Assembly: GCF_009455635.1 (NCBI RefSeq)
Contig: NZ_QPER01000001.1
Location: 3,162,001-3,226,000 of the forward strand
DNA: 64,000 nt
Reading direction: 5' to 3'
Source: Paraburkholderia agricolaris
GTDB lineage: Bacteria; Pseudomonadota; Gammaproteobacteria; Burkholderiales; Burkholderiaceae
In this document: positions 27,575 to 36,339 of the stretch, piece by piece
Layout: each line of letters begins with the position of its first letter
Numbering within the stretch: the first letter of the stretch is position 1
Translations under genes and position numbers: made by a program
Notes under the pieces: generated by a model
The model's input: only the letters and a program-made list of their open reading frames with translations
What the model was told of the DNA's origin: nothing
Database searches by the model: none

Positions 27575-28192
27575 TTATTCGCTATCAGCCGACTTGGACG
27601 AATCGGCTTTCGTTGAATCTTGCGTGGTGCCCGACGCCGTAGTCACCGCCGCTGCCTGCGCCGATTTTTGCGCCACCAGATGCGGTGGCGGCGGCACGAC
27701 AAAGCGTTCGAAGCGATACTGGTCGAACGATTCGATCGTGCGCTCCCACACCTGCGGCTCGTGTGCGTCGCGCTCGCCGATCTGCGTCATCTCGCAGTAC
27801 ACCTCGACGTTGTTGCCATCCGGGTCCTTGAAAACGAGGAACAGGTTGTTGCCAGGACCATGCCGGCCGATGCCACGCACGATCTCGACACCATGCTCCT
27901 GCAAGACCTTCACCGAGCGCTCCATCTCCTCGTAGCTGTCGATCAGATACGAAAAGTGTTCGAGGCCGGGGCGTGAATAGCGCGGCAGGTCGTTGAAATC
28001 GGCGGAATCTTTCGGCAGTTGCGCGAGCGCGAGATCGTGATGATCGCTGCCGGCGCGCAGAAATACCATCTGGTCGCCGATCCAGTCGGATACTTTGAGA
28101 CCCAGCACGTCGGTATAAAACTGCGCGGACTTCTTGATGTCGCGCACCATCAGCACCATGTGCCCAAGCCGCTTCGGACGCAAACTGTTCAT
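27575..28192 (-). CDS. VOC-family extradiol dioxygenase-like enzyme
   Basis: The 205-residue protein has the paired betaalphabetabetabeta modules of the VOC superfamily. The three expected metal ligands of extradiol dioxygenases are visible: His in LGHMVLMV (residue 11), His in GLEHFSYLI (near 78) and Glu in NNVEVYCEM (near 129). It may cleave a dihydroxylated ring or a related enediol. It sits inside the ABC importer genes, between binding protein and permease, so it probably acts on the imported compound. The final 35 residues are a low-complexity Ser/Thr/Ala tail. Confidence 0.72.
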   Translation of the reverse strand: MNSLRPKRLGHMVLMVRDIKKSAQFYTDVLGLKVSDWIGDQMVFLRAGSDHHDLALAQLPKDSADFNDLPRYSRPGLEHFSYLIDSYEEMERSVKVLQEHGVEIVRGIGRHGPGNNLFLVFKDPDGNNVEVYCEMTQIGERDAHEPQVWERTIESFDQYRFERFVVPPPPHLVAQKSAQAAAVTTASGTTQDSTKADSSKSADSE

Positions 28193-28276
28193 TGCCTGTC
28201 TCCTCGGTGCCCACGCCTCGCGCGGGCTGGTTGGAGTGAGCGCGCCGTTTCAACAACGCGTCACCCCCAATAGGGT

Positions 28277-29308
28277 TCACTCGACAAACTGATTCGTATA
28301 AAGATCGGCTGCCTTCACCTTCGAGCCGGTGCCGAACGCACGCGACACAAACGCGGCGGTGGCATCCATGCGCGCGGGCCGCAACCAGCCGGTCTTGTGC
28401 TGCGTAGGATCGTCGGCGATCAGTCCATTGGTCTCGACGATCTGCTGCAACAGGATCGTCTTGTCGAGTACCGGATAAAGCCCCGCAATCGCATCGGCGG
28501 CCTCCTGCGGGTGCTCGCGCATCAGCGCATAACCGCGATAAGTCGCGGCGACAAATCGTTTGACCACGTCGGGATGCTGCGCCACAAAGGTATCGGTGGT
28601 GACAATACCGTTACCCATCATGTCCAGACCAAAATCCCGGTAGAAAACCTTGCCGAGCTGCTGTCCGGCCCGCTTCGCCAACGCGGCTTGCACCGGCAGG
28701 CTGGCGCCCTCCCAGCACTCCGACAGGTCGATGCGCTTTTGCAGCAGCGCGGTATTGATCACGGCCGGGTCGAGGCGCACGGTCTTGATCGCGTCGGGCG
28801 CCATGCCGTTCTGCTTGAGCCATGCGGGCATGATGTTCTGCACCGGCGACGCACCGCCGCCGCCGAGCGTCATCCCCGAGAGATCCTTTAGCGTCGTCAC
28901 CTTGAAGCCGGGCCGCTCGAGATAACACATCGCACCGGGCCAACGCGTGTTGATCGCGCCGACCATCACCGCATGGCCGCCATGCGCGCGGTTCAGCATC
29001 ACGCTGACGGGGTCGCCGTAGCCGAACTCGAACAGCCCTTCGTCCACTTCATTGACGGTGCGCTGGCCGCCATATCCGCGCATCACGCTGACGTCGAGAC
29101 CCGCGTCGCGGTAGTAGCCCTTCGCCTGCGCGAGCAGGATGCCGCCGGTGCTGCCCTGCGGCAGCCACGCCAGATTGACGCGCACCTTGTCGGCCGCATG
29201 GGCGCTCGTGAAAAGCGCGGTGGCGGTCAATGCCACCGCGCTCAACGCAGCCCGCCGCCTGAGTGGCCGAACCCACTGTCGTACCGCGCGCCGTATCCGC
29301 TGCAACAT
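28277..29308 (-). CDS. ABC transporter substrate-binding protein, SsuA/NMT1-like
   Basis: The 343-residue protein has an Arg-rich signal peptide (residues 1-38, ending SAHA). An NMT1/SsuA-like fold follows, with LAWLPQGSTGGILLAQAKGYY and DVSVMRGYGGQRTVNEV near the mature N-terminus. It captures the substrate in the periplasm for the permease and ATPase encoded downstream on the same strand. Ligand identity cannot be told from sequence. Confidence 0.85.
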   Translation of the reverse strand: MLQRIRRAVRQWVRPLRRRAALSAVALTATALFTSAHAADKVRVNLAWLPQGSTGGILLAQAKGYYRDAGLDVSVMRGYGGQRTVNEVDEGLFEFGYGDPVSVMLNRAHGGHAVMVGAINTRWPGAMCYLERPGFKVTTLKDLSGMTLGGGGASPVQNIMPAWLKQNGMAPDAIKTVRLDPAVINTALLQKRIDLSECWEGASLPVQAALAKRAGQQLGKVFYRDFGLDMMGNGIVTTDTFVAQHPDVVKRFVAATYRGYALMREHPQEAADAIAGLYPVLDKTILLQQIVETNGLIADDPTQHKTGWLRPARMDATAAFVSRAFGTGSKVKAADLYTNQFVE

Positions 29309-29374
29309 GTCGTGTTCCCCGTCTATGAGTGGAGTGAGTGGGGTGAATGGAAAGTACCGGGAGCCTGCTGACGC

Positions 29375-30295
29375 TCAGCCGGCGACCAGCGGATTCTCGA
29401 TCGAACCGATCCCGTCGATCGAAGCGACCATCACGTCACCCGCCTTCAGATAAATGCCCCGCCCCATGCCGACGCCGGTCGGCGTGCCCGTGGCGATCAG
29501 ATCGCCCGGTTGCAGCGTGAGGATCGTCGATAAATATTCGATCTGCTCGGCGATGTTGAAAATCATCCCGGACGTGTTGCCGTCCTGCATCATTTCGCCA
29601 TTTACCGCGAGGCGCATGCGCAGATTCTGCGGCTCGGCGATACACGCGCGCGGCACGAACCACGGGCCGAGTGGACCAAAGGTATCGAAACTCTTGCCGC
29701 GAAACCAGTCGTGTTTGAACGGATAGTCGGAGCGGCGATTCAGGTCGCGCGCGCTGACGTCGTTGAGAATCGTGTAGCCGGCAATGTAGTCGTAAGCGTC
29801 CTCTTTCGCGATGTGGCGGCCGGCCTTGCCGATCACCACGGCCAGTTCCACCTCCCAGTCGACCCGCTCCGCGTGCGGCGGAATCACCACGTTCGCAAGG
29901 GTCGGCACCACGCTCGTCTCGGCCTTCATGAACATGTACGGCGTGCTCTCTTCGCGCGGCGCCAGCTCGGTTCCCATCTCCTGCGCGTGTTCGTGATAGT
30001 TCGACGCCGCCGCGAAAATGCGGCGCGGCTGATACGGCACGCACAGCGTGTGGCCGGCGAGCGGCGCGGCGTCGAGCGTGCCCGCCTCGAGCGCGCGCGC
30101 AGCGGCGTCGAGCCGTTCGACGGCCGCCGCACCGTCCGTCTCCCAGCCGGCGATCAGCGCGCCGACGTCGGCAAACGGCAGCGCCGAAGCGCTTTGCTTC
30201 AATACCGCCTGCGCGTCATACAGCTTGTCGCCAACCGCCAGGCCCGTGGCCGTGCGGCCGTTCAATTCATAAGTTGCGATACCAAACCAGGTCAC
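29375..30295 (-). CDS. Fumarylacetoacetate hydrolase-family protein
   Basis: The 306-residue protein ends in a FAH-type domain with ASNYHEHAQEMG, the metal-site segment DWEVELAVVIGKAGRHI, NDVSARDLNRRS and DLIATGTPTGVGMG. The family includes hydrolases, decarboxylases and isomerases of ring-cleavage products. GTG at 30295 is the best start because GAGG lies seven bases upstream; the longer frame has no support. It is the first gene of the operon running down to the ABC ATPase, with two GTATAC sites upstream shared with the gntR gene. Confidence 0.85.
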   Translation of the reverse strand: MTWFGIATYELNGRTATGLAVGDKLYDAQAVLKQSASALPFADVGALIAGWETDGAAAVERLDAAARALEAGTLDAAPLAGHTLCVPYQPRRIFAAASNYHEHAQEMGTELAPREESTPYMFMKAETSVVPTLANVVIPPHAERVDWEVELAVVIGKAGRHIAKEDAYDYIAGYTILNDVSARDLNRRSDYPFKHDWFRGKSFDTFGPLGPWFVPRACIAEPQNLRMRLAVNGEMMQDGNTSGMIFNIAEQIEYLSTILTLQPGDLIATGTPTGVGMGRGIYLKAGDVMVASIDGIGSIENPLVAG

Positions 30296-30357
30296 GTATT
30301 GCCTCGCTTTTTGCGTTTGTAGGGAATTAGTTAGCTGCGGTCGAGGGTTCAATAATT

Positions 30358-30367
30358 CGTATACATT
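30358..30367. promoter_or_regulatory. GTATAC-core operator candidate 1 (FAH/gntR)
   Basis: CGTATACATT lies upstream of the FAH-family operon and of the divergent GntR regulator gene. The same palindromic core recurs about 40 bp away and in two other promoter regions of the block. Confidence 0.6.
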
Positions 30368-30396
30368 CAGTCATCTGTGTATTTTTATTTAAATTC

Positions 30397-30406
30397 TCGT
30401 ATACAC
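30397..30406. promoter_or_regulatory. GTATAC-core operator candidate 2 (FAH/gntR)
   Basis: TCGTATACAC is the second palindromic core between the FAH-family operon and the GntR gene, four helical turns from the first. Confidence 0.6.
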
Positions 30407-30548
30407 CAATCGGGGCATGAACATGTTCACGCGTACACTGCATGGGCTTACAGAGGCCGGATATGCGCGGTGGCGATTGAGGCGGTTGGGCCGCTGGCGC
30501 ATAATGGGGCCGCTTGCTCACGGTTTCGCTCAACCCACAACCATCACG

Positions 30549-31208
30549 ATGACGACGCTCTCCTCCAAGATTTACCGCCTGCTGTGCGACGAGATCATCG
30601 AAGGCACGCTTGAACCGGGCCAGAAGCTCGAAGAAGCGGCACTCGCCGAACGCTTCAACGCGTCGCGCACACCGATCCGCGAAGCGCTGCGCGAGCTCGC
30701 CGCCCGTGGCCTCGTCGAACTGACGCCGCGCAAGGGTGTGGTGGTCGCGCAGTTCAGCATCGACGAACTGGCCGACATGCTCGAAGCGATGTGCGAACTC
30801 GAGGCGCTGTGCTGCCGGTTGAGCGCGCAGCGTATGAGCCTCGTCGAGAAGAAGCAGCTCGAAGAACTCCAGACCGAAATGAACGCCGCGATCGCGCGCG
30901 GCGATGAAACGGAGTACTTCCAGCTCAATCGCGAATTCCACGAACTGATCTGCAAGGGCGCGCAAAGCAAATCGCTGGCGTCGATCATGTCCGTTCAGCG
31001 GCAGCGTCTGGCGGGTTTTCGCGCCGCGCAGCCGGCTTCGCCGTCGCGCTTCGAGGCGGCAACCGACGAGCATCGCGAGATCGTCTCCGCGATCCTCAAC
31101 TCCGAGCCGGAACGTGCGTACAACGCGATGCGCGACCATACGGCGCGGCTGTCTATCGTTGTACTCGGCCGGCTCAAGCGCCAACGCACCGAGCGTGAAA
31201 ACGCCTGA
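30549..31208 (+). CDS. GntR-family regulator, FadR/FCD subgroup
   Basis: The 219-residue protein has an N-terminal winged helix (KIYRLLCDEIIEGTLEPGQKL, then RTPIREALRELAARGLVEL) and an all-helical FCD effector domain from about residue 80. Metal-type ligands are visible (NREFHELI and DEHREIV). It is divergent from the FAH-family operon and probably represses it through the GTATAC sites between them. The start at 30549 was chosen because it begins just before the conserved helix; the longer frame adds a non-conserved leader. Confidence 0.87.
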   Translation: MTTLSSKIYRLLCDEIIEGTLEPGQKLEEAALAERFNASRTPIREALRELAARGLVELTPRKGVVVAQFSIDELADMLEAMCELEALCCRLSAQRMSLVEKKQLEELQTEMNAAIARGDETEYFQLNREFHELICKGAQSKSLASIMSVQRQRLAGFRAAQPASPSRFEAATDEHREIVSAILNSEPERAYNAMRDHTARLSIVVLGRLKRQRTERENA

Positions 31209-31327
31209 AACGCTGGGCGTAGCGCGATCATGCGCATGCTGCCGACGCTTCGCGGTTTGCCCCGCTGCCATGGACGACATGGATGGCATCGCTCGCCACC
31301 GATGCGCCGGCTGAAATCGCGGCCCGT

Positions 31328-32275
31328 TCACGCAACCACCGCCGCCAGCGATGCCACCGACGGCATCGAAAAATCCAATGCCTGAAGCTGCTGCAACAAC
31401 GCGCCCGACTGCGCCGGATTCATCGGCGTGAGCGGTGGGCGCACCCGCGTCCACGCGGGGTCGTGCGCAAAGTGCGCGACGATGCTTTTCAACGCGGGGA
31501 TCATCGGTTGTGCTTGCACGGCGAGACGAACCGTCGCGACCTTGCCTTCCCATATCGCCCTTTCTTCCACCGTCGCCGCGTTCAGCAGACTCGCGATCGC
31601 GTGCGGCTGAATATTCGCGGTAGCCGAAATGCAGCCGGCCGCGCCCAGTGGCAGTGCTTTGCCGAGCAAAGCCTCGGACGCGGGAAACACCGCGAAGCCG
31701 GGAAACTTCTCAAGCATCGCCGCGGTGTTGGCCCAGTCGCCTGAACTGTCCTTGATGCCGACCACGGTTTGCGGATACGCCGCGATCAGCCGCTCGATCA
31801 GCGTGGGGGTGATCGGCACGCCGGTGAACTGCGGGATGTGATACAGCAGCACGCGCAACTGATCCGAGCCGACGGCCTGGATCACGTCCGAGTAGTACGC
31901 GAACAGGCCTTCGTCGCTGACACCTTTATAGAAGAACGGCGGCAGCATCAAGGCGCCGGCGCAACCGGCTTCGGCCGCGTGACGGGTCAATGCGATCGCG
32001 TCAGGCAACGCGCATGCACCGGTACCGGGCAGCATCTGAGCGGGGTCGATACCGGCTTCGAGCACCTGATCCAGCAACGTGTGGCGTTCGGCAAGACTCA
32101 GCGAATTCGCTTCGCTATTCGTGCCGAACAGCGCGAGGCCGGCGCCCTGCCCGACCAGCCACCGGCAAAACGCGACAAAGCGCGCTGCATCGACATCCAG
32201 CCCGGCGGTGAACGGCGTAACCACCGGCGCAAACACGCGTGGTTTGGCAAAAGCAGATAGACGGCTGACGGACAT
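31328..32275 (-). CDS. DapA-family (dihydrodipicolinate synthase-like) aldolase/lyase
   Basis: The 315-residue protein is a TIM barrel of the DapA/N-acetylneuraminate lyase family. It has the FGTNSEANSLSLAER segment, the LLYHIPQF tyrosine and the Schiff-base lysine in VGIKDSSGD. AGGAG lies seven bases before the ATG at 32275. It probably splits or joins a 2-oxo acid in the catabolic route. The alpha/beta hydrolase gene lies directly upstream on the same strand, so the two form an operon read away from the GTATAC sites at 33383-33408. Confidence 0.83.
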   Translation of the reverse strand: MSVSRLSAFAKPRVFAPVVTPFTAGLDVDAARFVAFCRWLVGQGAGLALFGTNSEANSLSLAERHTLLDQVLEAGIDPAQMLPGTGACALPDAIALTRHAAEAGCAGALMLPPFFYKGVSDEGLFAYYSDVIQAVGSDQLRVLLYHIPQFTGVPITPTLIERLIAAYPQTVVGIKDSSGDWANTAAMLEKFPGFAVFPASEALLGKALPLGAAGCISATANIQPHAIASLLNAATVEERAIWEGKVATVRLAVQAQPMIPALKSIVAHFAHDPAWTRVRPPLTPMNPAQSGALLQQLQALDFSMPSVASLAAVVA

Positions 32276-32338
32276 GCGGATCTCCTGATTAGCTGGACGG
32301 ATAGGCCTAGACGTAGACGTGGGCGCAGATGTGGACAA

Positions 32339-33295
32339 TCAGGCGCTGAAAAAATCGAGCATCGCGTCACCTAACATGGTCTCGCCCGAATCGAAATGCG
32401 CGACCACCGATGTGTGGTTGTGCCGCAGCATCTGCACGAAGCGCGGTGCGCGTTTGGGCGCGCCGTCGCCGGCACGTTGACGCGCCAGCAGAACGCGCTC
32501 GAAGAAAGCCGCGCCGTAAGCGGCCAGATAAGGGTTCTCGTATTCGGCGACGACCACCATCAGCGGCGTGTCGAAATGCGCCGCGTGGCTCAGCGGCGAA
32601 CGCGCGGCGTAGCGTGTTTCGTCCGCGCCGAAATAGGCGCGCACACCGGCTGCGTTCGGGTTATCGGGCCGCACGTCGGCGGCCAGCCGGGCGCTGATCA
32701 ACACCGCACCGGCGACAGCCGAAGCGCCTTCACGCAGCCCGGCATACAACGGATCGCACAGATACGTGGCGACATGCGCGCCGCCCGCCGAATGTCCGAC
32801 CAGAAAGATTCTTTGCGGATTGCCACCGAAATCGGCGACGTGTTTCTGTGCCCACGCGAGTGCAGCGGCGACGTCGTCCGCGCCGGCGGGATACGGCGCT
32901 TCAGGCGCGAGCCGGTATTCGACGTTCAGCGCGACACAACCCTGCCGGGCGAACCAGCGCGACACGTTGTCGTAAATGAGTCCGTTGAAGCTCTTGCTGC
33001 CGCGCAGGAACGCACCGCCGTGGACAAATAGCACGACATCGGCGTTGCCCTTCTCCCTCGTTTGCGCGCAAGCAAACACATCCAGACGCTGCCGCTCATG
33101 GCCACCGTAGGCGATATCGCGCGCCACCTCGAGCGGCTCCCCCGCATCGCGCGCAGCAGCCACCAACGGCGAATACGCGGCGATCACCAGGTCGCGATGC
33201 GCATTGATATCGCGCCCCCAGACCGGTCCGATCTGCGCAAAGCGCTGCCTGAGCGTGGCGGAAAGACTGCCCAACGGTTCCTGCAAGGTGTGCAT
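32339..33295 (-). CDS. Alpha/beta hydrolase, esterase/kynurenine-formamidase-like
   Basis: The 318-residue protein has the oxyanion HGG motif (LFVHGGAFLRG), the nucleophile elbow GHSAGG and a late histidine (LRHNHTSVVAHF). The usual acidic residue region reads VVAEYENP, so Glu may replace Asp. The HGG-GxSAGG pair is typical of hormone-sensitive-lipase-like esterases and of bacterial kynurenine formamidase relatives. It opens the esterase-DapA operon. Whether it feeds this pathway or the kynurenine pathway at 42 kb is unclear. Confidence 0.78.
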   Translation of the reverse strand: MHTLQEPLGSLSATLRQRFAQIGPVWGRDINAHRDLVIAAYSPLVAAARDAGEPLEVARDIAYGGHERQRLDVFACAQTREKGNADVVLFVHGGAFLRGSKSFNGLIYDNVSRWFARQGCVALNVEYRLAPEAPYPAGADDVAAALAWAQKHVADFGGNPQRIFLVGHSAGGAHVATYLCDPLYAGLREGASAVAGAVLISARLAADVRPDNPNAAGVRAYFGADETRYAARSPLSHAAHFDTPLMVVVAEYENPYLAAYGAAFFERVLLARQRAGDGAPKRAPRFVQMLRHNHTSVVAHFDSGETMLGDAMLDFFSA

Positions 33296-33380
33296 CGGTG
33301 GTCCTCATACAGTGCGGCGGATCGGCGCTAAAGGCACCGATCCATGTATGAGAACCATTCTGGTATATCAAATCGTTTTT

Positions 33381-33390
33381 GTGTATACAT
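33381..33390. promoter_or_regulatory. GTATAC-core operator candidate 3 (esterase/VOC promoter)
   Basis: GTGTATACAT lies in the intergenic region between the divergent esterase and VOC genes, twenty bases from a second GTATAC core. Confidence 0.62.
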
Positions 33391-33400
33391 TTATTATACG

Positions 33401-33410
33401 TAGTATACCT
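33401..33410. promoter_or_regulatory. GTATAC-core operator candidate 4 (esterase/VOC promoter)
   Basis: TAGTATACCT lies about two helical turns from site 3. The sequence TGGTATATCA at 33361-33370 may be a weaker third site in the same region. Confidence 0.6.
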
Positions 33411-33512
33411 GGTGAAGTTGCGGACACACTTGATTCAAAGTGACGACAACCCTCTCTACGCCGACAGGCGATTCACCCAGCAAAGCAACCCAGGACAACC
33501 CAAGGACATCTC

Positions 33513-33941
33513 ATGGACAAACTCCGCCACATCGCGCTTTCGGTCGAAGATCCCGAAGCCGCCGCGCAATTCTTCGAACAGGCATTCGGCATGCGCCGCG
33601 CCGGCAACGCGATGCGCGGCATCTATATGACGGACGGCACCATGAACGTGGCGCTCCTCAACTTCAAGGACGAGACCGTTCCCGGTTACGCGGGGCTGAA
33701 GGACGTGCGCGGCGTGATTCACTTCGGCATGTGGGTGGACAGCGTCGAAGACACCGCGGCGCGCGTGGTCGCGGCGGGCGGCACGTATCTGACAGGACGC
33801 CACGAGAAAGATCCGAACGTGTTTTACGAAGTGAAATACCGCATGCCCGACGGCACCGTGTTCGACATCACCGAAAACGGCTGGAAAGGTGCGGTGAAGG
33901 AAGTCGCGCCTGCCGCACAAGCCGCCGATCCGCGAGCATGA
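33513..33941 (+). CDS. VOC-family (glyoxalase-like) protein
   Basis: The 142-residue single-domain-pair VOC protein has LRHIALSVEDPEAAAQFFEQ at the N-terminus and VIHFGMWVDS in the second module. It is too short for a classical two-domain extradiol dioxygenase and resembles small lyases or isomerases of the superfamily. AAGGAC precedes the ATG. It is followed by a 2-hydroxyacid dehydrogenase with a four-base overlap (ATGA). Confidence 0.8.
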   Translation: MDKLRHIALSVEDPEAAAQFFEQAFGMRRAGNAMRGIYMTDGTMNVALLNFKDETVPGYAGLKDVRGVIHFGMWVDSVEDTAARVVAAGGTYLTGRHEKDPNVFYEVKYRMPDGTVFDITENGWKGAVKEVAPAAQAADPRA

Positions 33942-34918
33942 GCGCGCCTGTCAGCGCCAACGTCAACGCGAGCGCGGGCGGCACGCATGTGCTCGCGCTG
34001 ATCGCACTGCCGGACGCGACACTGGATGCGCTGCGGCGCGGCTATACGCTTCACTATCATCCCGACGGGTGGGACGCGGCCTTGTCGGCCGAGGTCGATC
34101 CGGCGAACCTGCGCTCGGTGGTGACCAACGGCTCGACCGGCTTATCCGGTGCGCAGATGGCCGCGCTGCCCGCGCTGGAGATCGTCAGTGCGTTCGGCGC
34201 CGGCTACGAGAACGTCGACGTGGCCGCCGCCACGCGGCGCGGCATCGTGGTGACCCATGCGCCGGGCGCGAATGCGGCGACCGTCGCCGATCACGCAATC
34301 GGTCTGCTGCTCGCGCTCGCACGCGGCTATGCGCCGCTCACCGACGCGGTGCGTGCCGGGCGTTGGCAGGCCTCGCGTGCCGAGCGGCCCACCCTGACGG
34401 GTGCTCGCCTGGGGCTGCTTGGAATGGGGCGCATCGGCCGGCTAATCGCGGCGCGCGCACAGGGCTTCGACATGACGCTCGGCTATCACGGACGCCGGCT
34501 GCACGCCGACGCGCCGGGCCGCTACTACGCGGAGCTCATCGAGTTGGCCGCCGACAGCGATTTTCTCGTCATCGCCTGCAACGGTGGCGCCGCGACCCGG
34601 CATCTGGTCAATCGCGAGGTGCTGCAAGCGCTGGGGCCGAACGGCTACGTGGTGAACGTGTCGCGCGGCTCCGTGCTCGACACGCAAGCGTTAATCGACG
34701 CGCTCGCTCACGCCGCAATCGCCGGTGCCGGGCTCGACGTGATCGAAGACGAACCCGAGGTGCCGGCCGCCCTGCTCGATCATCCCGGTGTGCTGATCAC
34801 CCCGCACATCGCGGGCCGCTCGCCCGCTTCATTGATTGCGCAGCGAGACGCGCTACTCGCCAGTCTGTCCCAGCACTTCGCACGCGCTCCCATCGAATTC
34901 GCGGTGCGCGCGGCCTGA
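33938..34918 (+). CDS. D-isomer-specific 2-hydroxyacid dehydrogenase
   Basis: The 326-residue protein has a GLLGMGRIGR Rossmann motif near residue 155, the substrate arginine in NVSRGSV, the glutamate in DVIEDEPEVP and the catalytic histidine in TPHIAG. All active-site residues are present. It reduces a 2-oxo acid or glyoxylate-type compound with NAD(P)H. The start at 33938 overlaps the VOC stop by four bases; a longer frame beginning near 33440 is out of phase with that gene and is not real. Confidence 0.87.
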   Translation: MSAPVSANVNASAGGTHVLALIALPDATLDALRRGYTLHYHPDGWDAALSAEVDPANLRSVVTNGSTGLSGAQMAALPALEIVSAFGAGYENVDVAAATRRGIVVTHAPGANAATVADHAIGLLLALARGYAPLTDAVRAGRWQASRAERPTLTGARLGLLGMGRIGRLIAARAQGFDMTLGYHGRRLHADAPGRYYAELIELAADSDFLVIACNGGAATRHLVNREVLQALGPNGYVVNVSRGSVLDTQALIDALAHAAIAGAGLDVIEDEPEVPAALLDHPGVLITPHIAGRSPASLIAQRDALLASLSQHFARAPIEFAVRAA

Positions 34919-34939
34919 AACCGTGGCGGCGCAGCGTCG

Positions 34940-35095
34940 CGCCGCCACCTGATGCTGCATTGCTGTCCCGCTGTCGTCCCGCTGTCGTCCTGTTGCCGTC
35001 TTGTTGCCGTCCTGTTGTTGCCTCATCGCCGTCCCGCCGGTGTTCTGCTGATGTCCCGTTGCAATCTCGCTGTTCTCTCGCTGTTCCCAACCGCA
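34940..35095. repeat. Degenerate short tandem repeats before the porin gene
   Basis: About 150 bases consist of imperfect 10-12 bp units of the type CTGTCGTCCCG, CTGTTGCCGTC and CTCGCTGTTC, without a long ORF of known type. They separate the dehydrogenase stop from the porin start. Confidence 0.5.
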
Positions 35096-35109
35096 TAAGA
35101 GGATCCGCC

Positions 35110-36135
35110 ATGAACGTTCGATCGTTGGGCGCGCTCGCGCTCAGTTGCGCCGCCGCATGGGGACTTGCGTCCCATGCCGTCAACGCGCAAACATCCGTCA
35201 CCCTGTATGGACTCGTCGGGCTCGATATCGCCAGCACCAAACGCAGCAACGGGCCGCCCGCCGCCATCGCCGAACAGAGCCCTGGATTGACGGCGCCTTA
35301 CTGGGGCATCCGCGTCAACGAGGAACTCGGCGCCGGCTATCGCGCGATCGCCGTGCTCGAGAGCTTCTTCCAGCCGACGAACGGCGGCATCGGCCGCACC
35401 GCCGCCGATCCGTTCTGGGGGCGCAATTCGTATGTCGGCATCGCCGGGCCGTTCGGACGTGTCACGCTCGGACGCCATACCAATCTGCTCTACCTTGCCG
35501 AGCAAGCGGTCAATCCGTTTCAGGCCTCGATCCTGTTCTCGCCACTGGTCATGCAAACCTTCACCGCGCCTTACGGCGGTGCGATTGCTGGCGATACCGT
35601 CTGGAACAACGGCATTCAGTACACCAGCCCTAATCTGAACGGACTGACCACCACCGCGGTGTATGCGCCTGGCGGTTTCGCGGGTGCGAACGGCACGTAC
35701 AACGCCGCGCTCTCGACCCTCTATGCGGGCGGCTCGCTCACCGCTGTCGCGGCCGTACAACGCACTCGCGTGGTCGCCGGTGTGGCGTCGCCGACACAGA
35801 ACGCGTACCTCGTCGGTGCCGCCTATGATTTTTCGCTCTTCAAACTGTACGGCGCGCTGCAAGGTCTGCGTACCGATGCGGCCGACATCGGCGCGCACAC
35901 CTACGAAGCCGGCCTCTCGGTACCGCTGACCTCGCAACTCAGCGCACTCGCCGAATGGTCATACACCCGCCGCAGCGCGCCGAAGAACGCCGTCACCGGC
36001 CGCAATACGGGCTCCGCGGGCCTCGACTACTTCCTCTCCAAACGCACCGATCTTTACCTGGTAACCGTCTACGACAAGCTCTCCGGCTCTGGCACCGCGA
36101 TGACCTATGCAGCCGGAATCAGGCATCTGTTTTGA
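35110..36135 (+). CDS. OmpC-family outer-membrane porin
   Basis: The 341-residue protein has a signal peptide (residues 1-26, ending VNAQ). The mature N-terminus SVTLYGLVGLDIA and the C-terminal GIRHLF with final phenylalanine are typical of Burkholderiales trimeric porins. AGGATCC lies upstream of the start. It presumably admits the substrate of the catabolic block to the periplasm. Confidence 0.9.
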   Translation: MNVRSLGALALSCAAAWGLASHAVNAQTSVTLYGLVGLDIASTKRSNGPPAAIAEQSPGLTAPYWGIRVNEELGAGYRAIAVLESFFQPTNGGIGRTAADPFWGRNSYVGIAGPFGRVTLGRHTNLLYLAEQAVNPFQASILFSPLVMQTFTAPYGGAIAGDTVWNNGIQYTSPNLNGLTTTAVYAPGGFAGANGTYNAALSTLYAGGSLTAVAAVQRTRVVAGVASPTQNAYLVGAAYDFSLFKLYGALQGLRTDAADIGAHTYEAGLSVPLTSQLSALAEWSYTRRSAPKNAVTGRNTGSAGLDYFLSKRTDLYLVTVYDKLSGSGTAMTYAAGIRHLF

Positions 36136-36223
36136 CGCGCAATGCCATCAGGGTCAACCCGCTATAACTAAACCGCTGTTTTGTATAAAAAAATAAAGCT
36201 CGGAATCCAAATTTTGCCGTGGG

Positions 36224-36250
36224 TATAATTTTCTCCAGTTTGTGTATACA
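36224..36250 (+). promoter_or_regulatory. Promoter -10 and GTATAC operator candidate 5 upstream of second porin
   Basis: TATAAT at 36224-36229 is a consensus -10 box. TGTGTATACA at 36241-36250 lies just downstream, where a bound repressor would block initiation. The porin ATG follows at 36340. The arrangement suggests that the GntR regulator represses this promoter. Confidence 0.6.
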
Positions 36251-36339
36251 CGACAGAAAAGGAATGTAACCGCGGCTGTCGCGCGCGACGACAGCACTCT
36301 CACTCACTCGAAAAAAACAACGATCTGTTTGGAGACTGA

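Noticed and set aside
33440..33937. Extended N-terminus of the 2-hydroxyacid dehydrogenase
   Set aside because: That part of the frame is antiparallel in codon use to the VOC gene it overlaps; the true start overlaps the VOC stop by four bases.
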